Assembly (NCBI GenBank): GCA_028023455.1
Contig: JAQFVV010006216.1
Span: 4,172,877-4,236,876 of the forward strand
Direction of reading: 5' to 3'
Length of the DNA stretch: 64,000 nt
From: Epiperipatus broadwayi
Lineage: Eukaryota > Onychophora > Udeonychophora > Euonychophora > Peripatidae
In this document: piece after piece, positions 11,475 to 26,050 of the stretch
How the letters are laid out: every line of letters begins with the position of its first letter
Numbering within the stretch: position 1 is the stretch's first letter
Notes under the pieces: model-generated
What the model saw: the letters and a program-made list of their open reading frames with translations, nothing else
Told to the model about the DNA's origin: nothing
Databases searched by the model: none
Position numbers and translations under genes: made by a program

Positions 11475-12385
11475 ATAAATAGAATTTGTTGCATCATAAC
11501 AATTTCATTTCTATCTGACTTTTTTTATTTATTAGGCAAATAAAAGATAGTTGGGTGTAATAAATAAGCTTGGAAAAAATAGAAATTAAATCACTTTTTG
11601 AAAATACGTGAGTTAATTTATATATGTATATAGCTTTACAATAAATTTGTAATTTATTTCATTATGCTAGAAATCTGAATTAAGACAGAAAATATTCCCC
11701 AGAAATCCACTGAATTGGTTAATTTTGATTTACTGAAAAATTTCAGTATACTTCTAGATCATAATACAGATTCCATTAAAGATGGGGATAAATTTTATAA
11801 GACATGAAAAAAAAATAACATCTATTACTTTAAATATTTTGGAGAAGTTTCTGATTTTATTGTAATAGTATTCTTTTAAAAAATAACATAAGTTTTGATA
11901 ACTATTGGTTACAAAAAGTCCTACTTTACTTAAAAAATTATAAAATAGCTAAGTCATGGTGCAATTGCTTTCATAAAATATACTCAAAGAAATGACATCA
12001 ATGTATTTAAGAAAGCTGATTTTCTTGTTAAAATTTTATCTGAAATATAAAAAGAATCTGAAAATATAATTTAAAACTTCTATTATAAAAAAAAAAGTGC
12101 ATCTTTCTAACTCTATGAAGATTTGCTTCTTTTCTTTTACTGTGTAATTCTATTAATAGCATTCATTATTATTTAATTTGTATAAATCTAATCTTTTCTT
12201 TGGTAGCTAATAAATGCTATTAATAGAAAAAATCTTTAAAATAGCAGATTATGTTAAGGTTAATAGAAAGAAAAGCTCTAATGAGAGATGCTGTCTTTTT
12301 CTTCAAAGATGAACCTTATTAGATTCCAAGATTAATTGAAATGATTAACAGATTAAGATGATAATAATAATCCAATTATGTCATA
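11475..12385. other. Non-coding stretch with one small hairpin
   Basis: ATTCTATTAATAGCATT (about 12146) recurs inverted as AATGCTATTAATAGAA (about 12212). No gene could be supported. Confidence 0.5.
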
Positions 12386-15251
12386 CAGGAGTTGGCAGCC
12401 TTTTAGTGATGTCATACAAAGTTATTCCATGTGCTGACAATTCTACCAATTATTGTATATAGAAGGCATGGCCAAGATGTTGCCTGTGGTCTACTGGTAT
12501 CTTGCAAGGACTTTGAAAGTAGATTGTGAAGCTTTCATGAACACTGACAAATTATAGTGATAAATCCAGGGCTGATTTAAATAAAAAACAATTAAAATAA
12601 ACTGGCTTGTATTTTCTAATTAGCAATTCTCTGCTTCAACTTATGATAACATGAAACCATACACACTACATGTGTATTTTGTATCATTCAGTTCAGCATC
12701 CATGTTACTTTTAGACAATGTACGTTTCATTTCTCTAATGATCAAAAGTCAAGATTTTATGATGATTTTTCTAAATAGTACTTTTTTTTTTCATTTTTGC
12801 TATTCTGATTCAAGCGTTATTCATGATTTCTCATCATAGTGCTGACAAACTATGCTTCTCTCATAATTTTTGCTAATGATTTCTTAAAAGTAAAAGTAAT
12901 TATAATGTCTAAAAAAAGAATTAACAAGCCATCTTTCCTCATAAATATAGAGATTATCTTTACCGCTAGATCTTTTTTCTGATGAATTAGACTTTTGATG
13001 ATTGAACATTATTATTAGATTTTCAGTCACACCTAAGCATTTTTTTTTAGTTATTATTTTATAGAAATTGGAAAAAATCATGATATTCCTTTTATATGTT
13101 TTCTTGTCTAAATTTTAACAATAAAAAAAGCCAAATATTAAAAATAAAAATTGCAATAAAATTTAGCCAATTAGATATATATATATATATATGACCACAG
13201 TTATATGCATAAACATGACCTTAGAAAAGTATAGTTGATAAAACTATTAAGAAATTTATCAATTACAATTAACATTTAATAACATCATTAAAAACCAGTA
13301 AAGATATTTCAAATGATGGTTCTGTGGTAGATAGCTATTAGGAATTGGGTTCAAATTATGGATCTGTACAATAGCCATAATGTCCATGTGTACCATATAA
13401 TTTTTCATAGACAAAAATACAACTTCTGATATCTGGTTATCCAAATTGCACTCTTAGTAGTTTCATAATATTCCAAAAAGAAAGTACTGTGTTGCCTGCC
13501 TAGAAAAAAAGGCATGAAAGTTTTATTTATTGACTAGAGTGTTAATTTTAGATGCAAACCAGTGTTCAGAGAGACTGCTTTATTGTTTATTAACTGAATA
13601 GGTAATTTACTCTACAAATTTCACCTCACTTATCTTTATTTAGGAGTGTTATCTGATGTGCCAGTTTCTTCGACATCTTTCTACATTGTTGCTTTGATTT
13701 TGTAATCAGATAAGAAGAAACAATAATGATGTACCTAGTTTTATGGATTATCATTGTATTATACATCAGCATGCCTTGTGTTCAAAAGTATTGAAATTTA
13801 ATCATGTTCAGTATTGCCTTCAAAATAGTTAATAAAATAAGATCAAAAAGATTGTTATGTCATCAATTCTGGGATTTGCTAAAGGAATGTGAGAGTCACA
13901 GTGAATTGTTATTACATACTGACATAAGGTGGCTAAGTCAAACAAATTTTTTAATCAGATTCAGAGAACTTCTATCACAAATAAAATCAGTTTGAAAATT
14001 AAAGGTGATTCATATCCAGAACTGAATGACAAAGAATGGCTTCTTGATCTCGTCTTTCGGTGATATTACAGAAAAACTAAATAACTTAAATGTAGAACTA
14101 CAAGGAAAAGATAAAACAATAATAATTATGATAAGCACTTTGAAATCATTCAAGGAAAAATGAAATATGTCTGTAATGCAACTGAATCATTATGAATTAA
14201 AAATTTCAAAAATATGGCTGATGAGTCTAAAGATAGAAAGAATCTAATCCACAACAAATATGTTGAAAATATAATACTTCTCATAAAGAAATTTGAAGAA
14301 TGATTCATGGAATTTGACAAACTTGAATATATCATGTTTTTTGTCATCCATTTAAAGTTAACATCAATATTGAAGAGTTCACTATGAAATTGAGTAAATT
14401 TATACATACAGATTGAGTGGACCTGGAAGAAAAAATATTAAATGTGATATACATTTAAAATCAATGTCTTCAGATGAGAACTTCTGGACATTAATAAGCA
14501 AGGATAAATATCCAAATATTTGGAGAGTTGCTGCATATTTCAATGCATTTTTTGGTTTAACGTATTTGTATAAATCAGCATTTTCCTGCAAGAATACGAT
14601 AAAAACTAAACATAGGTCACAGTAATCATGTTTAAAAATTAGTTTAAATTCAATGAGCCAAATTTTGACAAACTTGCCAAAATTATGCAATGCCAAATTT
14701 CATCAAAATAATAATAAAAAATATATTGTTTTTACTTTGTAATTTTTTTTGTTTGCAAAATTTGCATCTGATTTATTTTAATAAAATTCTAAAACAATTT
14801 TCTTTTTTTTCTTTATATTTTTTTGAATTTTTTTTAAAATCTAGAACCAGCTCTAGAAAATAATTATTTATAAATAATTCAATAATTGTAATTTAATAAA
14901 TATTTTATAAAAAACATGGACACTGAGGTAATTTAATAATAGTCTTAGTAAAATATCATTGGCAGTTCGTATCTTGTAGAAAAAAATTCATCAGTTCATA
15001 AGTATCTTCCAAAAATGTCACCAATATTTGTGAGTACCTAAAAAGCCCTTACAAAAAAAAAGAAACACCAATTTATAAGTACATTTAAAAAAACCAGGAC
15101 TTTTAACCGTGATTTTTTTTTTGTTTGGCAAAGTTGCTTTTCCCGGTTTTTGGTTTGAAGCCCTGGAAAAAATGCAGTAGCCCTCAGGTACACATTCACC
15201 AAAAAAATAGCTCACCCTCCTCTCCAACATCTAAAAGTTTGGTCACCCCTG
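12386..15251 (+). mobile_element. Degraded hAT transposon with candidate TIRs
   Basis: The left end CAGGAGTTGGCAGCCTTTTAG and the complement of the right end, CAGGGGTGACCAAACTTTTAG, are alike and match the usual CAGGGG-type ends of animal hAT elements. A decayed transposase lies between them. The 8-bp flanks (ATGTCATA and ATATATAA) do not form a convincing duplication, so the two ends could belong to different insertions. Length of 2.9 kb is ordinary for the superfamily. Confidence 0.5.
13700..14625 (+). pseudogene. hAT transposase pseudogene (ZBED5/GTF2IRD2-like)
   Basis: Collinear pieces of one transposase appear in shifting frames: DYHCIIHQHALCSK (about 13739), KIVNKIRSKRL and LLLHTDIRWLS (13810-13945), a segment reading NVELQGKDKT where an in-frame QGKD motif is typical (about 14090), and the C-terminal dimerisation domain with FWTLISKDKYPNI, AAYFNAFFG and LYKSAFS (14480-14590). 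The active protein would excise and reinsert DNA through an RNase H-like catalytic core and dimerise through this C-terminal domain. At least one frameshift (about 13806) and numerous stops separate the pieces, and no N-terminal BED zinc finger was seen upstream. It is a dead copy; a domesticated host gene is very unlikely given the stops. Confidence 0.75.
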
Positions 15252-15482
15252 ATATATAATATAAAAATTGGTCCAGTTGGAGCTTTCAAAGTCATTAAAA
15301 TTGGATCATTTATTATCGATCATTTTAAAATAAATAGGATTATATGTGAAAAGTATGTTTTGTTACATTATATTGGTTCAAAAAGCATGCTTAAAATTTC
15401 CTTTGGCATAAAAAAATTTATCCTGTTGGTGCTTAAAAAATGTGTAATGTTTAAAAAACGGCTGATTAATGTGTAGTAATTC
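15252..15482. other. Short unassigned spacer
   Basis: This separates the hAT right end from the K LTR. I see no feature in it. Confidence 0.4.
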
Positions 15483-16019
15483 TGCAGTATCCAAGGTCAA
15501 GCAAGAAATATACATGTGTGTGCAACAATAAATGTATAATTGTGTAGAATAAAAATAACAGTGCAATAATTATGTACGATTGTGTGAAATATAAATGTGT
15601 AACAATATTGTTAGGTCATAGAGTTGCATACATGGCCTTATAAGGCCAAAGAACTATAAAAATGCCATATATGGGGAGGTATGTTAAAAAAAATATGTGT
15701 ATGTAAAAAATGTCATATGTGATATATAAAAACCACCATATTTAGTAAAGTTTGTAAAGACTCCAGGAGTCTTGAAGGATATATAAATTCCCAGAACCTG
15801 GTATATGGATTCTGGCAATAATATAATTCAGAGACTCCTACCTCTATAGATCCAAAAGCAGGACTAGTGTTTATTATGTGCAGGTCGTGACTATTATTGT
15901 TATGTGCCTTAAATTAGCTATGTATATTTGTAAATATTTTCATATTTTAATTAAACTATTAGTTTACCATCTCAATTCTGCTAATGTCAGTTATTTACTT
16001 GGTGCTCATGGATGCAGCA
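15483..16019 (+). repeat. 5' LTR of gypsy-type element K1
   Basis: It aligns along its length with 52943-53535: both contain TCCAAGGTCAAGCAA, GGTCATAGAGTTGCATA, AACTCCCAGAACCTG-like text, TTTATTATGTGCAGGT and an end in CAGCA. I put the start at TGCAGTATCC because the matching copy at 52943 directly follows a purine-rich tract. The five bases before it are AATTC. Visible divergence between the copies suggests age. Confidence 0.75.
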
Positions 16020-16022
16020 AAT

Positions 16023-16042
16023 TGGTGCTGTCATCATAGGAG
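16023..16042 (+). promoter_or_regulatory. Candidate primer binding site of K1
   Basis: TGGTGCTGTCATC starts three bases after the LTR end, the place where a tRNA 3' end (CCA) primes minus-strand synthesis. I could not assign the tRNA. Confidence 0.5.
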
Positions 16043-16099
16043 TCAAATCTTAAGTTATTGCCTGAACAGCAAACTGGGACAGGTCATGACTGGATTTGA

Positions 16100-16850
16100 G
16101 CTAATAGGGGAAATGGCTGGCATATCAGTGATTGGCTTCTGTATGTTCAGAAGATAAAAAATTACTTTTGGTAATACTATTTAGTGTAGAATCCTGTAAA
16201 AATAGCCTCTTTAATTTGCTTCTCAGGCCAAAGGGTAATGGAGATAACAAACTGTGTGAAAATTCACTGGAGACACAGAAATACAATGAGCTTGTTACAA
16301 AGTTAAATGATTATTTCAACCCCCAATCATCCAAGTTTATTGCTTGATTACTTTTTAGGGACAGAAAGCAAAGAAAAATGAAAAAATAAAATACTATGAC
16401 ATGGGCCTATGTTAAATATTTAGAGGAAGCTCTCCTCAAGCAACTTTTATATTGACTAAAAGATGATCAGGGTTAGACAAATATTAACAATAAAAGACCT
16501 AGCCTACAAGGAAGCAGTCTGATTTGGAACATAGTCAGGAGCTGAATGTTAAGCAGACAATCATTAAATGTTTCAGATGTGGAAAAATAGGTCACAATGC
16601 CCATGATTGCAATAAGCAAAACAATGAAAGTTGTACTGATACCCCTGAAAGAGGGCACTACTATACAAAGTGAGTAGAAAATTTATCTGTGGCATGATGA
16701 AAACTACATAAAAAATGCTACCATAGATGAATTGGATCAAATTATGTCAAATATAAAAATAATTGGCAAACCAAATAACCATGAAAATTGACAGGGGCAA
16801 GGGTATCACTGATAAAAAGCAGTCTAATGTTTCAGGTTTTTTACCAGAAG
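16100..16850 (+). pseudogene. gag and start of protease, gypsy K1 (relic)
   Basis: The minus-one-to-two-kilobase region after the LTR encodes a decayed Gag. The open segment at 16132-16347 contains YNELVTKLNDYFNP, a stretch typical of the capsid of K02A2.6-type gypsy elements. At 16569-16610 a CCHC knuckle, CFRCGKIGHNAHDC, is intact, and a second knuckle-like text (PERGHYYTK) follows with its cysteines partly lost. Near 16785 the text MKIDRGKG sits where the retropepsin DTGA motif should be, one base away from it. Gag packages the element RNA and the protease matures Gag-Pol. Several stops and shifts occur. Recognisable coding stops just after this protease start, about 400 residues into the polyprotein. 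Confidence 0.72.
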
Positions 16851-17624
16851 AGGAGCACCCATCTCACTAAAGTTGGACCTAGGATCTTCAGGTAGGATGC
16901 TATGAATGATGCGATGAAGTACCTAACCAATGATTATATCTACCTCCAATGAGCTATCTCTAACTTTACACATTAAATTTAGATACAATTTAGGCTGGTC
17001 CACCCATACCTCACCCTCTTTCAGATTCCATTACACCTCAGTATTCAAACTCAAGGAGAATCTTGCCTTTGGCTCTCTTCAGAGGTGAATTTATTTTAGA
17101 TAGCAACTACCACATGTGTATATAGGTTTCAATTGAGTGAAGGGCTCATCTAATCATATTACTATATTATTATGTAATAAAAAAGTGTCTGTACATGCAT
17201 GTATATCTGGTTATGAATTGATGAACAAATGGATAAATAATTTTGACAAACTAGAGACCATTTTAATGAAAATCAAGTTAACATTTATTGACTAACAAAA
17301 TGAAAATTCAAAACTCTTTTAACATGATTGAAAAAAATATATATTTTGGTGTGTGTGTCAAGTATGTATCTTTATCATATTGTGCCGGGTGGAGCATTTT
17401 AAGAATTGTGTTTACTTATGGGGAGTAAACAAAACTATGTATCATTTTAAACTCTTTAATACAATAAATTTATGAAGGCAAAATTATAAGACTTCTATAC
17501 AAAATGTGATACAATATTTATTATTAATCCAATGCAATTTACGCATTGCTCCACCATGGTCCCTTAGGTAGAGAAAAATAATGCCTAAAAGGCACCTGTA
17601 ACCAAGCCAGCAAATATATATATA
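16851..17624. other. Unassigned stretch after the K1 break
   Basis: No protein similarity could be recognised here. The first part might still be K1 protease sequence, too decayed to read. It ends in a TA repeat at the border of family T copy 2. Confidence 0.4.
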
Positions 17625-19805
17625 TTGTAACGAGCACAGACGTTCATTACATTGTTTTTTTTTATATTTATTAAACATGAAAGTAAATTAAAAAGTTCGC
17701 ATTTAAAAATTTTCTTTAAGAATTAAAAATTGAAACTAAATATCATCTTAAACTCATATATATTAAATTGCACAGATAAAAAAATTATTAAAATAAAACT
17801 GTATTAAAAATAGAAAAATTATTTTAAAAACAAAAACTTAAAAAGATTTAGAGATAAAAATATATCTTTAATCTTGAAAAACACAGAAATTAATCAGAAA
17901 TGGAAATGATTGTTAATTAGTTAAATGTAAACCAGCCTTGGGCATTTAAATGTAAAAACATCGGTCAGATAGGAAAACAATAGAAACAAATAGCCAATGA
18001 AAGAAATCCATCGGGAAATCGGACCTCAGCGAAAGGATCATCACATCGATGACATAATGCCAAGTCAATCCTTCGAATACGTATAAAAGGAAAATTTGGA
18101 AATTATTAATCAGTGAGTGATTGATTATTACGATGTGAGAGATATGTGTTAGTGCGGCAGTGAAGGAGAAGAGATTGAAAAAAGACGCACGATTCAATCC
18201 TTTCAGCTTTGCTAAGAAAGAAAAAGGAATGAACTATCGTTTTTCTACATTGAGGACCAGTTAAAGCAAAAAACCTCCAGATGGATAAATAAATCGGCCA
18301 ACAGAATACCAATTTTAGGACGGCATGGGAATTCACGTTCATGGCAAGCAACGAATAAAGATGAACTGTTTAAAACCGTAAGAACTTTACAATTAATGAA
18401 CATTAAGTTAAAAACTTTTCGTATTTAAAATAATTGCATTAGTTTCCTATCTGACTAAAGTAGTTAAAATGTTATTTGATGTATTTTTTATTTATTTGTT
18501 TAAAATCATTTCCATTTATTTAATTTTGTTCTTTAAGTTTATTTATAATTTCTGTTTTCCGTTAAGTTAAATTATATAAATGTTAAACTTAAGTCGGGCG
18601 TGAATGGCTGTATAGATTTGTAAAGTTATATTAGGGGAGGGTAATCTTAGGTTATTTGTTTCGTGGTTAAATTGGGTCAATGGATTGGATATATTGGTGT
18701 GATTAGTAGATGTAATATTGATTCGCTACGGGCAGAATCGCTTCATACGCCGCACACTTCCGTTTGCCTATGGAAGGAATTATAAGTCGGATACCGCAGT
18801 TCCTTTCTATGGAGTTTTTGTTTTATTGCTCTTCTTTGCAGATAGATGTAATATTCCTATCTCATAAGAGGCAATTTCTTCTCTTAACCTTTTGTGCTGC
18901 CGTATTTTATTACATTGAATACATCGATATATCAGATGAATTGATGCCAGTTTGACTATAAATTTTAGCCTAAGGTTAAATAGGGATAGAATGTTTATTT
19001 TCAAAAGCAAATTTATGTGGTCTATTCATACTCGACCCTAAATAAAAATGCAGTAAATTTAAGTTGTTTATAGACGCTTGCATGGATTGGTTATCGGTTA
19101 AGTATGTTTTGGGTTTTCATATTTGATCAAAATATATAGACATTCGATAAATAATGATACCTTACGGTGAGTATCTAAAATGTATTTATTCGGATGTCTT
19201 TTAAGTTATTGGTGACAATGCAAGTATCTTATGGTGAATACTATTGGGTTACGTATAAATTTCCCTCCGCAATTGTCAGTAATCAATAATTTTGTATTTT
19301 GATCGTTTATGTTTATTTTGAAATGTTTTTGACCGTGAAATCTATGTAACCGATCTATATTCAACATTATAAACAAGCTTTCATAAATTTATCTGTGCGA
19401 ACTTATTTAAAAATGTAAAATTAGAATATAATAGTAAGTAAATGTAAATTAAAGTCAAAAATCAAAGTTAAAAATGTAGGTTAAATTTTGAAATGTAAAA
19501 CTAATACTAAAATAATTTTAAATCTTATATTTATGTGAAATAAATAAATGTTTGTATGTTAATTACTGGCAGTGGCTTATTTTATTCTTTTTTATATATA
19601 TACTCTTAGATTATCTTATTAAATCTCTGCTATTCCACTGAGCTAGTGACATGGGCTAATGACCGGAATCAAAATTTAAAAAAAAAAAATTTTTTTTTTT
19701 TGACTGACGTATCTGCCTACTTTATAAATTTTTCTAGGTTCAAATGCCTAGATGGCGCCCTGTAGTGCAGATTATGTTAAGTGCTAATTCTCCGGATCGT
19801 TACAA
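17625..19805 (+). mobile_element. Family T copy 2, complete, 9-bp inverted ends
   Basis: This 2,181-bp copy starts TTGTAACGA and ends TCGTTACAA, perfect 9-bp inverted ends, with ATATAT flanks on both sides that could be the target duplication. Most of the right 1.6 kb is the inverted complement of copy 1 (9805-11160) and shares end and internal blocks with copy 3 (33912-38612). There is no conserved reading frame. Two readings fit: a non-autonomous DNA transposon, or a solo LTR (TGTAAC...GTTACA with a 5-bp TA-rich duplication). The second is plausible because the element A LTRs here have a similar TGTAAC...TTACA design. Confidence 0.75.
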
Positions 19806-21150
19806 TATATATAAAATATATCTAACTGACCACATTTGAAGGAAACAGATTTTCTCGGCTGCCGAATTTAAACACCTATCATTCAAAGCACTTGTTTCAG
19901 AGTAAACTTCGGGTGCCAGTCAATTACCAGGGCAATTAACATGCTTTGAACAATACCCACTAATTCGGCACTTAAGATATCCCAGCTAGCTCAGTCTAAA
20001 AGTACTACAATAACAAAATTATTTCTTTAACTAGTGGTAAAAAGAATTGACTGACAAGCTCTAAGTTTAACGGTAATTTATTTAACTAACATTATTCTAA
20101 TTTTAACTATTTCTATAAGAACTTAATTAAATTATACAATGGTAATTACATATAATGACCACATACTCTGAATTCATATAAACTATAACAAGCATTAAAT
20201 AATACATGGCATTTAAATACACAGAAAATCAATATAATATAAGTATTTTCATACACAACATTTCAAAACACACATATCAATAGTTCATTTATACATGCTA
20301 TAGTGTTCATTATTACTTGACTCTGGGAAGCTTCAAACTATTGTGATGGCTACTTTAATTATAAGTGGAAATAAGAAAAATGTTACTTGTTACCTAGGAT
20401 TTTAATGTGAACTTCTTGCTATTTGCTGCTTCAAATTGAAATCTTTCCAACTGGTTGGATGTGAGGTTTTTCTTGAGGAGGTTTATTGCTTATTATTCCA
20501 AGGCATTTTCTTCAAGACAATTAGATATTGACAGCGGATTTTCAAGTTGTTATGCAGGCATTATTTTCACGGGCGGGTGGGCTGTTTCATCGGACACAGG
20601 CTAGAGCAAAGTCGTATGTTTCCAATGATGATTAACAATGCATGATGAATTCTGGATACACACTAAGCTGATCTGATTAATTGACTGAACTGAACTGACA
20701 GCAATCTGAACTCTTTAATTAATTGAACTGATTGTCCGATGAAAAAACTGGACTATTTATTAGGATGACCTGTTGTCACTTTGGTATCTGCCAGCTATAG
20801 TTGTTGTTCAAATACCTTCCTTGTATTTAATTGCATTCCTCTGATAAGCTTTTAATCCTATTGTTGGAGATGTTAATTAGCAGCCATTTCAAACTTATTG
20901 TTGTTGATTTTTGTTTAACTTAGTAGCCATCGCAAAACTTGTTGTTTTGTAGATTTTTAACTTAGTAGCCATCGCAAATTCTGTATTTTAATTTTCTATA
21001 TCATTTTTAATGTTTAACATGCAAATATTTATTTTATCAATACACACACATTTATTATATTTACAATCATTCATGATTAACACACATATATATTTTAAAG
21101 TCAACTCACTATTTAGTTTTAAGATTACTTTCCTTTTTTTAACTTAAATG
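19806..21150 (-). repeat. LTR-like relic related to the element E LTR
   Basis: Short collinear blocks match the E LTRs: GGTGCCAGT...CAATTACC then AATTAACATG (19912-19944), CCCAGCTAGCTCA (19982), and TTACCTAGGATT (about 20390), in the same order as at 55826-57550. Divergence is high, so it is an old copy or a cousin family. The boundaries are not resolved, and no internal retroelement sequence is attached. It is probably a solo LTR. Confidence 0.42.
20868..20980 (+). repeat. Degenerate tandem triplet
   Basis: The motif TTAGYAGCCATYNCAAA occurs three times (about 20877, 20920 and 20962), the last two as TTAACTTAGTAGCCATCGCA, with a spacing of about 42 bases. This is a local minisatellite-like duplication inside the LTR-like relic. 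Confidence 0.65.
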
Positions 21151-21183
21151 AAAAAGTATATTTTTAATTATTTGAAAATCAAC

Positions 21184-21450
21184 CTGCCCCCAAAGAAATT
21201 GTATGGCAACATATTATGGAGAGACTAAAACTAACATTGCCACCAGAGTAGCTCAACACAGATACCTTTATAACAGAATTAAAATAAAGCTTGAAGGTAT
21301 CGGTTTTCATTGAGGATGGGAGAGCCATTGGCCATGCTTTTCTACCCACCTCAGCCAGTGTCATTTGCTCTGAAACAAACGATATCAAATGCAAAATCAG
21401 GGAAGCTTACTACATTGTAAGTGACCCAGCAGCAATCAACAGAAGAGAGA
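21184..21450 (+). pseudogene. GIY-YIG endonuclease relic (Penelope-like or related retroelement)
   Basis: The first frame reads NCMATYYGETKTNIATRVAQ, close to the N-terminal GIY-YIG pattern seen at the C terminus of Penelope-like and some other retroelement proteins (CNATYYGxTxxxxxxRxxEH), including the conserved arginine. After one frameshift near 21295 the next frame gives AIGHAFLP and then KIREAYYI...DPAAINRRE, which matches the distal part of the same domain (xKxREAxxI...PxxNR). In the active protein this nuclease nicks target DNA for reverse transcription. No reverse transcriptase was found beside it, so this is an isolated, broken fragment. A bacterial-type GIY-YIG gene is less likely. 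Confidence 0.58.
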
Positions 21451-22638
21451 CCTGCTTTTCTCTGTTTTGAAAATGGTCCACATAACATCTGCATATGAAT
21501 TTGCATAAAATTTGCATTAATATTATAGTTATTAATCAAATACAAGTCGTCATGAATATGGGACTATAAATTGTCCCAAAAGCACTTGGTGATAAATTTT
21601 GATAATTTTACGTACATTGAATAGCTTCATTATCTATGAGCAGAGCACATATATATATTAATTCTTTTCTTTAATATTTTTAAATGAAGAGAGAGATATT
21701 TTTATTTTATGTAAAAGATTCATTTAAACTGCTGTAGTTTTAACCTTCTCTAAGCCATATTCTCTCCCCCGAATTAAATTAATTAATTGTAACTTTTATT
21801 TCAACTACTAATAATAGAAAAACAACACTTTAGACTTTTATTCTGACTATTTTCTTTGAATGAAAGGTTTTTATTTCGATCATTTTTTAGACAAAATTGT
21901 TATAGTGCAATACTTTATTATTTATTTATTAACCCTCATGTTATTTCTGATAATTTTATTTTAATAATTTTTTAGCCAAAAATTATATATATATATGTAC
22001 TGATACGATATTGGTACAATATTAATGATTAAATGTGTTTATTATTCCAACCCTTATCCATGGTAGATATACATGACAAGCACTATTTACAAAGCAGATA
22101 AAATTAACAAAAAAAAATCATTAATTCATTATTACAATGATTGCGAAGCTGACTATTTTATAATATATCAATGTATGTACAGTAGCTTCATTGTTTTAAT
22201 TCCAGCTGTAGAAGTTTCATCTTCTTTGGGGACCCCTAACTATGTACAAGGTTCCTATGGTTGATAGAAAAAAAACATTCATGCTAGAAGATTAGTCATT
22301 CATATTGAATGAACAAATATAAATGATCATTAGTTAAACAAAAAAATAAATATCAACATGAACTCTGTCGTGTACCAAGTGTATGTTCTTAATATAAAAT
22401 ATCAAATATAATCTTACCTTATTCCATATGACAGTGGTGATGATGATGACTAAGGTCAAGTTATGGAGGGAGAGCTGACTAAAGGTTATTTAACAAAAAA
22501 TTTTTTTTGTCTAACTTAACCTTCCCCCACCCCCTGTTTTTTCTCGATTTCATTTGCAGTGGACTCTTCCAAGTTATAGACATTTATGTTTTCAAGTGTG
22601 GAAGTGAAATAAAAATAGATTTCTACAAACATATGTAT
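21451..22638. other. Non-coding stretch
   Basis: No supported gene. It runs up to the 3' LTR of element A and includes a TA repeat near 21987. The last bases before the LTR are TGTAT. Confidence 0.45.
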
Positions 22639-24616
<1,978 letters not shown>

Positions 24617-24636
24617 CCGCTCCCTGTTTTTAAGAA
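24617..24636 (-). promoter_or_regulatory. Polypurine tract of element A
   Basis: The minus strand reads AAAAACAGGGAGCGG directly before TGTAATGTGC, the LTR start. This is the expected RNase H-resistant primer for plus-strand synthesis, and it is repeated at the same position in B, C and D. Confidence 0.75.
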
Positions 24637-25683
24637 TTAAAATCGAGGGAAATCCACTTCTGAGGTAAATGCAATTTTAATTCTTAATCTTTAGATATCT
24701 ACTTTTGTGGTAAAAGAAAAATATTACTTGCAGTAATGTTCATGGTACAAATGTATTTTATATATTTTTTCTCTTTTTTAATGATGGTGAGATAGTTATG
24801 AGAAACAACTAGGCAAAAGCTACCCCTATTCACTCCAATCGATTTTGCACTGATCAAACCATTTTAATCTCTTCACAAGTCTAGACTACAGTATGAGTTG
24901 ACTTTAATACTAACCAACATTAATATAGGGTTCAAACTCTGTGAATAGCAGATTTCTACTGTCCGTTCAACTTAATAAAAAAACACAAAATTCTTAATTC
25001 TTTATATTTTTATTCTCAACATAATTCTTATTAAAATTCTTAATAAGCTGGGAATTTTCATCAAGCAAAGATAATGAGCCCAGGATTCTTACTGATGGTA
25101 CATTATTAAAAGAGAAAGCTTAATGCGCATAATCACATGCAGATTTACATCCTATGAAGAGATGGCTTAATCAAACTCAAAATGCAATCCATATACAATG
25201 CCATATACACACACATATGCCTTGATCCATAACCTCATCCATCCATCCTTGACACTTACCATTTAATCATTACTACTATTATTCATTGATTTTATTTTAT
25301 TATGTATTATTTATCCATTTAATAAGCTTGAATGATGCTTATTCCATCCTCTTTGTTTTTTTTATTATTATTTCTAGCTGCATTTGCAGACTTACAGATC
25401 ATTACATTTAAATTTAATTATTTCAGCTATTATAATGGCAGTCTTATGAGAAGGGTTTTATTATACTAATGGTGGATATAGTTAATGCACTTTAATCATG
25501 ATTTCTATTTTATTCAATGTCATGCACACGTGTGTTTGACAGACTTACAAGCTAGGAGTTCACCATAACAGATTAGAACTTGGATTTGTTTCACATGACT
25601 TCATTTTGCCAAATGCATTACACATTTATTAATTTCTTATCATTTCCATTGCTTTCTCCCTCTTTAAATTTCTTTTATTTACA
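24637..25683 (-). other. 3' untranslated tail of element A
   Basis: This matches the tails of B (39136-40100) and C (43850-44520), with shared blocks such as GCACTGATCAAACCATTTTAATCTCTTC. It is non-coding in all copies. Confidence 0.7.
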
Positions 25684-25695
25684 TTAACCTTTTAT
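25684..25695. repeat. Left target duplication TTAACCTTTTAT
   Basis: The identical 12-mer recurs at 26051-26062, bracketing the fold-back insert. Element B, which lacks the insert, has a single copy of this sequence followed directly by ATAG (about 40104). Confidence 0.85.
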
Positions 25696-26050
25696 GTAAA
25701 TAATATTTATTTTTAAAGTGCAGATGATATTGAAATTAAACTAAGAGACTGCAAATCTCTCAAGCGCTTGTAACTATCAATAGCCAATCAGATCGTAAAT
25801 ACTGGGACAGAGAATTAACAAGAAAAGGGTGGTAACCACTCTCTTCTTTACTTGTCTTTCTATATATTCAAGCCAGTCCAAAGTACTTATATCTGAAAGT
25901 GTGAATGGACTGGCTTGGATATATAGAAAGACAAGTACAGAAGAGAGTGGTTACCACCCTTTTCTTGTTAATTCTCTGTCCCAGTATTTATGATATGATT
26001 GGCTATTGATAGTTACAAGTGCTTGAGAGATTTGCAGTCTCTTAGTTTAA
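25696..26050. mobile_element. Fold-back insert, 147-bp inverted arms, 12-bp TSD
   Basis: The arms 25734-25880 and 25906-26052 are inverted copies of equal length with only a few mismatches, separated by 25 bases; about 38 extra bases lie at the left. Comparison with element B shows that this block is absent there and that TTAACCTTTTAT is duplicated around it, so it moved into element A after that element integrated. There is no reading frame. A transcript would fold into a long, nearly perfect hairpin. The duplication length does not fit the common DNA transposon classes. Confidence 0.88.
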
